From: Trichoplusia ni
Lineage: Eukaryota > Arthropoda > Insecta > Lepidoptera > Noctuidae
Reading direction: 5' to 3'
NCBI RefSeq assembly: GCF_003590095.1
Contig: NC_039482.1
Coordinates: forward strand, 15,145,657 to 15,209,656
DNA: 64,000 nucleotides
The notes beneath the pieces are model-generated. The model did not search any database, was not told the DNA's origin, and worked only from the letters and a program-made list of their open reading frames with translations. Below are positions 57,475-64,000 of the stretch, one piece after another (the stretch's first letter is position 1; every line of letters begins with the position of its first letter). The translations under genes were made by a program, and so were the position numbers.

Positions 57475-60400
57475 TCAGCCGCGCTTTAGCAACAAGGAAG
57501 TGGAAGTGTATATATGGATTGGTAGGTCGGCTAGGACTGTGTCTTGTGTGTAACGTGGGACGACTTTCTGACGACTGGCGAGGGGGTTTCTGATAAAAAT
57601 CTGTTGTTGAGGGACATATTCTATTTCGGATTCACGTGATTTATTCCTATTTTCAATTAAAGCTGTCCGGTTTGCAAGAGAAGATTCATTCATTATATCG
57701 TACACCTGTTTTATCCGTTGTCTATGATTCTGTGCATATTGCTGGAGGATATGTTCAGTAAAGTCAATGTTAATTGGATCTCGTGGGTCAAAATGTCCAT
57801 TTAATAAGTCGAAAGGCCTACACTTGGTAAAGCTATGGATGGAGCTATTGTATGCTATGATAGCATATGGCATGAGATTAATTACTGGCTCATTTTTATG
57901 TTGTAATTTAAGGATTCTAATATGTTCTAGTAATGTCGAGTGAAAGCGCTCTATGTTGCCATTATAGTTTGGACTGTGGGGTAGGGTTTTATGATGAACA
58001 ATTTTATGGATACGTGTGAATTCAGAGAACAATTGGTTCGTGAATTCTGTGCCATTGTCAGTTATGACAGTCATGGGTCATCCATGGTGAGTGCAGAATT
58101 TTAATAGGGATTGAATGATACTTATGGCCGTGCCATCTCGTAAATGATATGCTTGTCCGTATTTCGTAAAAGTGTCAATAAATGTTGCGTATTTTTCCGA
58201 ATCGACTGTGAATAGATCCATGTGGATAGTCTCTAATGGTTTCGTAGCTGGTGGCACTATATTAAAACACGGTCTGACTGGGTTTCTATCATATTTAGCC
58301 TGGCCGCAGATGGTGCATTCGTTAATATATTTAGCGATCTGTTCCTTCATTTTTGGCCCAGTAATATTTTCGCGAAAGAGCTAAATAGCACTCGTTTATA
58401 CCACGGTGATTGGTTTTGCCATCATGGTAATGTTTGATAATATCCTGTTGCCGCAAGTATTCTTTAACATTTTCCAATTCTATCTTAGTTAATACCAATT
58501 TAAGGGAAGAACTTTTGAATTTATCTTGTATTATTGGTACTATTGAATACATGGCTAAAGGTGGGTTTATTAATATAGCCGTTTTAACCTTCGGGTTAAC
58601 GTACTCTTTAATAGCATTGATAACATCTGACTCTAAATTTGATTCTGAAATCTGAATTGCCGTTCTGGTATGTCCTTCAAAAGGTTTAGTCACTATAGGT
58701 CTTCGTTTGATGTCACCAACTATTGTGAAGTGGATTTGTCTGTGAAATTTGTTAAGAGGCTCGTCGGTAATAGGGACTTCCAAAATGGGCTGTTCGTCAC
58801 TAGTATGTACAGTGTCGGTTGAGGAGTTAGGTCTGGTCTGGTCGTCTGGTAAATTTAATTGATCAGGGCTTTCTCTCCTAGGATGCCCATTATTAGAACG
58901 CAAAGTGTCAGTCGAAGGGTTAGCAGGATGGATTGATGGTTCTGAGGTGTTATTTATCATTGAACTTAACTCTTTGATGTTTTCAATTACTGAGTTAATG
59001 TCATCGGTCTCTATGGTATGAATTTCTATGCGCGAAAGGGCATCAGCATTGGTGTTAGACCTTCCCTTCTTATAAACTACAGTGAAGTCGTATTCACTGA
59101 GTTTTAGCCGCCATCTGGTCAATCGAGAGTTCGGCTCTTTTAGGTTAACCATCCATTGTAATGGTTTATGGTCGGTTAATATTTTAAACTTCCGGCCAAA
59201 TAGATAAGGCCTAAAGTACTTTGTGGCCCATACTATAGCTAACAATTCTTTTTCGATTGTGCTATAGTTTAGTTCACTTTCATTTAGTGTACGAGAAGCG
59301 TAACACACTGGTTTGTCAGATCCTATAGGTCCTTGGGATAATACCGCTCCAATAGCGACATTTGAAGCGTCGGTTGTAAGATTAAATTCTCTTGTAAAAT
59401 CGGGGTATTGTAGGATGGGATCATTAGTAAGTAAGGTTTTACATTTATTGAAAGAATTAACGTACTCGGGGCTATGGACTACTTTATTACCCTTCTTGAG
59501 ACAAAGAGTAAGGGGCTTTGTAATACGTGCAAAGTCCGGTATGAATTTTCGGTAATAACCAATTAGGCCTAAAAACTGTTTGATTTCTTTTGGTGTGTTT
59601 GGTATAGGATACTTTTCAATGGCTGATATCTTGTCGGGGTTAGGCTTAATGCCATCTTTACTAATTATATGCCCAAGGTATGCGGTTTCTAGCTTCAAGA
59701 ATTCTGACTTGTCCATCTGAATTTTGAAGTTGGACTCCCTAAGTCTTTGAAAAACGCGTTCCAGGTTATCCAGGTGTTCTTGGAGGGATGAACTTAACAC
59801 GATGATGTCATCTAAATATACCAGACAAATGCTGTTTTGTAGGCCCCTAAGAACATTGTCCATTACTCGTTGGAACGTTGATGGTGAATTTTTTAAACCC
59901 ATAGGCATTCGAAGAAATGCCCATGTTCGACATTGAACGCGGTCTTAGGTATGTCTTGAGAGTCCATTTCAACCTGGTAAAATCCACTTGCTAGGTCTAA
60001 GGTCGTGAAGTATTGGCATCTGCCTAACTTGTCTAAAACGTCAGTGATGTTGGGTATGGGGTATTTGTCATCTAATGTCTTGTCGTTCACTTTACGAAAG
60101 TCAACCACGAGACGCCACTTTTGTTTACCTGAAGCGTCCATTTTCTTAGGTACAACCCAAATGGGTGAGCTCCATGCAGAGTCGGAAGGTCTGATTATTC
60201 CTTGCTCCAACATTTTTGTTATTTGGTCCCTGACTTCTTGTCTGTGAATGAAAGGATACCGATAGCTTTTGGTATACACGGGTACCTCGTCGGTTGTACG
60301 AATTCTATGTTTGATTTTGTTTGTAAATGTCAGTGGTTCCCCATCAATATAAAATACATCTGCGTACCGACTAGACAGTGTCAAGAGATTGATTTTTTCC

Positions 60401-61120
60401 TCTTCATTAAGATGGTCTGTACGCAGTCGCGACAACACATCGTTTATCCTGGTTTTATTCTCAGTTTGAGTGCATTCAATGTTGAATATATCTGCACAGG
60501 CGGGCTGATCTAGGTAAAATATGACATCATTGGATGAGGGGTTTTCTATCTCTACATAGCCTCGACCATTAGTTACGGTAGTAAGGCATTCGTGTAAAAT
60601 GCAATTACAGAAAATCTGTTCATCTACTAAAACGTCTTCCTTTAGGGGCATTAATAGGTATTTTAATTATTTTAGAACTCTTAGCTGGTATAATGTCTTC
60701 GTATAGGTTGACATTGCGAGAGTTGTATAACTTAGTCTGGTTTGTTGCGTTTCGAGTTATCAATTTAAACTCCTTTAGATTAATATTGGCTTCCCATTGG
60801 GATAATATATCTAAACCTATTATCCCGTCAAAGTATTCGTGAAAATGGTATATGAAGAACTTAATACAGTCACTTTCATTGAATTCATTAAAACTCGGCA
60901 ACGTTATAGAGTAGTCACTTCGGCTAACCCCATGTATATTTGTTATTTCAAAAGGGTCATAGTTAAGGCGGTAGTCAGAGAAGAAATTCTGTACGGCTTC
61001 AGGGCTTATGAATGACTGGTTAGCTCCAGTGTCTATCAAGAATTTTAAAGGGGGTTTAGAAATTTCTATGTACGGTAATTGTCTCTGGGTTTGCAAATTA
61101 ATATCTATCCTTGCTCTTTT
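57389..61120 (-). pseudogene. pol: Pol polyprotein: protease, RT, RNase H, integrase
   Basis: Pol overlaps gag in the -1 frame near 61120. Aspartic protease: LIDTGANQSF and IIGLDIL (about 61045-60800). RT: WRLVVDFRKVNDKT, TTLDLASGFYQ and catalytic YLDD (about 59830). RNase H: TTDASNVAIGAVLSQGP and LTDHKPLQWM. Integrase: the H..H zinc motif and CTICGQAK, then IHMDLF, VITDNGTEF and NYNGNIERFHS, giving the D-D-E residues. Lesions: frameshifts near 60645, 59905, 58350 (an extra G in a GGG run) and 57490, and TGA at 58075-58077. The order and motifs are those of the 17.6/297/TED group of gypsy elements. Confidence 0.88.
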
Positions 61121-62347
61121 AATATCTTGTCCGAACGAAAATCCGGGGTTTGGCCTACGTGGCTGGGCCCTGGTTGTGGTTCAGTCTCCTGTATTATTTG
61201 ATTATCATAAGTTATATCATTAGACGTCATATTAGTATTATAGTCATAGTTGTAAGGGGTATTATAGTCGTTAAAGTCTGTATAACATTCATATTCAGGC
61301 TCATAGCAATATTCAGCAGAATAATAGGCATTATCGGGCGACGAGAATTCGTTAAGGTTAATTTCACGTGTCTTAAAATAGTTGTTAGGTGGTGGGTTAC
61401 CAAATTTACGCCAATCGTGACCTGATGCCATAGGTAGTGCTCTAGGGGTAAAATGTTGAACGCCACTCATAGGTTTTGGACCATTATTTGGTGGGGCGTT
61501 ATTTTTAGGCTGTAATCTGAACATGTTACTTTGGGGATGGTAATTAGTAGGCTGTGCCTGGAACATCTGCTGGGTTCGCGTAGGGAACCGGTTTTGTTGT
61601 TGGCTAGGCATGTTAAATTTAAAAGCTTGGTTTGGCTGTTGATAGGGACATTGCTGTGCCATCGGTGCTGGCCAATTAGGTACGGGGTGTCGTGGAATAC
61701 TCTGAGTATTTAACGGTAAATTGAAGGGCGTAGTCTTAGGGGCATGGTGTGCCTTGGACCATCGTTCCGTGACTGCAGGTACATGATGTTTAATTCTTCC
61801 TGCACGTACTCAAGAGCTTTTCTATTGAGTCCGGACGCATGCATCGTATACGCGATCCTAACGGTTCCTTTAAACCTCGTACAAAAGCCTGCATAGCTAC
61901 CTTTTTATAAAGCGTTCGCTTAGCCTCAATAGTCGTCTGTAAGGTCTCGTGTAAGGTCACGTATGTCATCATCGTGCTAAACAGGGTTTGACATTGATCG
62001 TAAAATTCCTGTGGGGACTTGTTACCCTGTGAAGCTAACGAAAGATCATTATATAAAGCCGTTTCGTCTCTTTGGTCTGAAAAATTATTGATCAGAGTTC
62101 CTCTAATGCCTGCCCAAGTTTCCGGGATACCGTTCGCATTAATACTGGAAGCGGCAGACCCTGTGATTTTATTTAAAATCCCGTTCAGTAGACATAGATT
62201 GGCTAACTCACTACCTGGTTCAGGGCTAGCGTATTGAGTTACGATTCGATCACAAATATTAATAAACCTCGTCAATACATTATGGTTACCATCGAACTCT
62301 GGCACAAGGCGTAAGGCCTTATAGATTACATCAGGGTCGTAAGGCAT
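61105..62347 (-). pseudogene. gag: Gag of the env-bearing element
   Basis: ATG 62345-62347 begins a capsid-like domain: VPEFDGNHNVLTRFI, NLCLLNGILNKITG, NNFSDQRDETALYNDLSL and FVRGLKEPLGSRIRCMRP. Frameshifts near 61825 (in an A run) and 61745 break it. The second half (61662-61105) is Gln/Asn/Pro/Tyr-rich (CPYQQPNQAFKFNMPSQQQN) and lacks a zinc knuckle. This is the errantivirus Gag pattern. Gag would form the particle core. Confidence 0.85.
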
Positions 62348-62717
62348 TTTTACTTCGAATAAACTACTCAAATCACAATCTAAATCACTATCTAATTCTC
62401 TATAACTATCTACTATATGCCGGCGAGCCTGTCTCGATGCAGGATCCCGGGGGTGAACTTTTCCTGGTCGAAAAATCTTGGGGGTGATAAGGACAAGATA
62501 GGAAGCAACACGAGAAAGATTCTAGTGTACTTAAATATAACAATTCATCTCTGAATCTTCTTCGTGAATCGAAGTCTGGATTCTCCACTCGGCGCTGCAG
62601 CTTCGTAGATTCAGGATTCTCGTACCGGGGCTTGATAGCCGCCCGGGCGACACGCGAACGCGAATATCGATGAGAGATGCTTCTAACCGCTCGCGAATCG
62701 GCCCGCGAGAATCCTAC

Positions 62718-62728
62718 CGACTGCGCCA
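62718..62728 (-). promoter_or_regulatory. Primer-binding site, tRNA-Ser type
   Basis: TGGCGCAGTCG on the minus strand directly follows the 5' LTR. It is complementary to the 3' end of insect tRNA-Ser including CCA. This is the standard reverse-transcription start of the 17.6/297-type group. Confidence 0.85.
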
Positions 62729-63074
62729 ATTACGTAGTTTGCAGCCGAAGGTTCGAAAAAAAACCAAAGTTACTTATAATTAATTTAATTAAAGAGAAAA
62801 GAAATTACAATTAAACTTATGTGAAACCTATTCGATGCTAGAATATGGAATGACAATTTTATAATTAAAATGAATAAAATCAGTTTGCTGTGTCGGCGAT
62901 TCATCGCCGAACGGACGTCATCGGTGCACCTGCACTTTCGCTGCGTCGGCGATTGATTCTTGTATTGAGTAATCGCGCAGCTGCATATTTGATGTCTCGG
63001 CGTTTCTGTCTTAGTTTCCATAACTATATGAATTAGCTGCGTCGTCGATATCGGTTAGGGTTCCGTACTTAACA
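62729..63074 (-). repeat. 5' LTR of the env-bearing element
   Basis: 346 bp, matching 55377-55722 except for about five substitutions. The 5-bp duplication CTCTA follows at 63075-63079. Confidence 0.93.
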
Positions 63075-63235
63075 CTCTACATATTCTACCAAAAAGGCTT
63101 CGATCGTTGAAAGATTTATCAAAACAATAAAAAATAATTTGTTACAAGTACAATTAAGTCGTAGTTATGAGATTATTACGTCACATACTGGTTCAAACTA
63201 CAAAATGACGCCAAAAACTTTCGAGTTCTGCTAGT
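63075..63235 (+). pseudogene. Integrase, downstream part (resumes after insertion)
   Basis: Directly after the LTR element the plus strand encodes STKKASIVERFIKTIKNNL, the third catalytic (Glu) motif of the integrase whose first part ends at 55371. With one copy of CTCTA counted, the frame matches that of the first part. The reading fades near 63225-63235 where a LINE begins on the other strand. Confidence 0.72.
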
Positions 63236-63239
63236 TTTG

Positions 63240-64000
63240 GCGTTTTGAAGATATTCCTGCGCCCGCGCTCACGCCTCCACTCCGAGGACTGGACGATACA
63301 TGACTGGCAGCTTTAGGGTGTCTCGCCAACAGGGTGTCTAACGCAGCCATAGTGGTAACCTTATGACACTCCTTCTGCGATCTTATCTATAATTGTGCCA
63401 TCTTGGGTCCAACGGGCTTGCATCCCGAAATGCTGTCGTGCTTTGGCGAAGGTTGCTTGCCTGGGCTTCCCTTACCGCTATAGAAGACCTTCTCAATTTG
63501 GACTTGGAATTCCATACCGCATTCCTGTCAGCGACATTGGAGAACCAGACAAGTAGCCGTCGGTGATGCTCCTCTCCACGGGCCCCGATTCTGTAGCAGG
63601 CACTAATTGAATGAAATGAGTTGGTCAGAGCCATCTTCTTGGTGAGGATGTTGTTTACTGCAGTCACATTGTCATCTACTTCAGATTCCTGCAGACCCAA
63701 GATAAGAAGAGCTTTTCTGCGGTGACTTGTCTCTATGATATCAACGGTGTGGACACAGTCACTTATTTGCTGACGCAGCAGACTGAGCATACTGAACATT
63801 AACTCCCTGAATGTCCGGAACTCTTCAGCCACTTTAGCCACAGTGTCTTTTGCTGTGCTGGTGGTCAGCTGTGCCTCTAGTTCAGCCATCCTTTTATTGA
63901 AAGTCTGCCCAAGCTTAGCTTGGACTTTCTGAATGTCACTGAGTTGAGACATATTGATTTCAGTGAAAGTGATGCAAGTGTGTGCTGGTGGGTGGCGTCA
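63240..64000 (-). pseudogene. LINE ORF1 and start of ORF2, runs off window
   Basis: The minus-strand frame from about 63952 encodes a LINE ORF1 with an N-terminal coiled coil (DIQKVQAKLGQTFNKRMAEL) and a nucleic-acid-binding domain (RKALLILGLQESEVDDN, CYRIGARGEEHHRRLLVWFS). A frameshift near 63440 moves the C-terminus (ARQHFGMQARWTQDGTII) to another frame, which ends in a stop at about 63363. Shortly after, an ATG at 63350 starts a probable ORF2 (MAALDTLLARHPKAASH) that is lost at about 63240. CR1/L2-like is my best guess for the clade. Position 64000 is an artificial edge. Confidence 0.7.

Larger units (their letters stand above)
55377..63074 (-). mobile_element. Gypsy-type (errantivirus-like) LTR retrotransposon with env
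   Basis: 7698 bp, minus strand. Both LTRs are 346 bp (55377-55722 and 62729-63074), start TGTTAAG on the minus strand, and differ at about five positions (~1.4%). TGGCGCAGTCG (62728-62718), complementary to a tRNA-Ser 3' end, abuts the 5' LTR. GGGTGGAGG before the 3' LTR is the polypurine tract. CTCTA (55372-55376 and 63075-63079) is the target duplication. Order: gag, pol (protease, reverse transcriptase, RNase H, integrase), env. Gag and pol have about seven frameshifts or stops, so this copy is not autonomous as assembled. Several lesions lie in homopolymers and could be assembly errors. Confidence 0.93.
52520..63235 (+). mobile_element. Decayed Polinton/Maverick-like element, interrupted twice
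   Basis: A run of plus-strand genes: packaging-type ATPase, a conserved unknown protein, a small fibre-like protein and a retroviral-type integrase. This gene set is typical of Polinton/Maverick or adintovirus-like DNA elements, although DNA polymerase B, capsid and protease genes are missing. A 5S-derived SINE (54286-54651) and a 7.7-kb LTR element (55377-63074) are inserted. No terminal inverted repeats were found. The integrase normally lies near an end in these elements, so most of the element has been lost or lies elsewhere. Confidence 0.6.

Overview
The window looks like nuclear DNA from an insect, most likely a moth or butterfly. The clues are a (TTAGG)n telomeric array, tRNA-derived SINEs and Helitron-like repeats of the kind common in Lepidoptera, a gypsy-type element with an env gene (errantivirus-like), and an insect neuropeptide-receptor gene. 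All family names come from reading the sequence; no database search was possible.

Layout. 1-30,200 is a long, mostly unique, CpG-rich and gene-poor stretch with a few transposon remnants: a LINE 3' part at 11.4-12.2 kb, Helitron-like repeats at 15.0, 17.7-18.0 and 22.5 kb, and a Helitron helicase tail ending in CTAG at 18.4-19.0 kb. 30.2-33.8 kb holds the only two ordinary host genes I can support: a three-exon secreted chymotrypsin-fold serine protease (minus) and a single-coding-exon class A GPCR resembling insect FMRFamide receptors (plus). From 34 kb rightwards the window is repeats: SINE and LINE remnants, a 15-bp satellite containing TTAGG (36.5-37.6 kb), a LINE-like Gag-only element set inside telomeric repeats (37.6-40.4 kb), and about 870 bp of (TTAGG)n running into a 1000-N gap at 41,252. 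The G-rich strand points to the right, as at a true right-hand chromosome end, so the join across the gap is doubtful.

Right of the gap are nested and tandem elements. A non-coding LTR retrotransposon is arranged LTR-internal-LTR-internal-LTR (42.2-48.9 kb) and cuts into a decayed Helitron replicase gene (48.9-50.4 kb). Then come a duplicated Helitron-like repeat, a tRNA-derived SINE, a LINE reverse-transcriptase remnant, and a decayed Polinton/Maverick-like cluster (packaging-type ATPase, conserved unknown protein, possible fibre-like protein, integrase). A 5S-rRNA-derived SINE sits inside that cluster. A 7.7-kb env-bearing LTR retrotransposon (55,377-63,074) splits the integrase gene and leaves a clear 5-bp target duplication. 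The window ends in the ORF1 of another LINE (minus).

The most interesting object is the telomere-embedded element. It has one intact three-zinc-knuckle Gag ORF, no reverse transcriptase, a hairpin before the ORF, five hairpin repeats after it whose stems show compensatory changes, and a poly(A) tail abutting CCTAA repeats. This architecture recalls, but need not be related to, the Gag-only telomeric HeT-A element of Drosophila.
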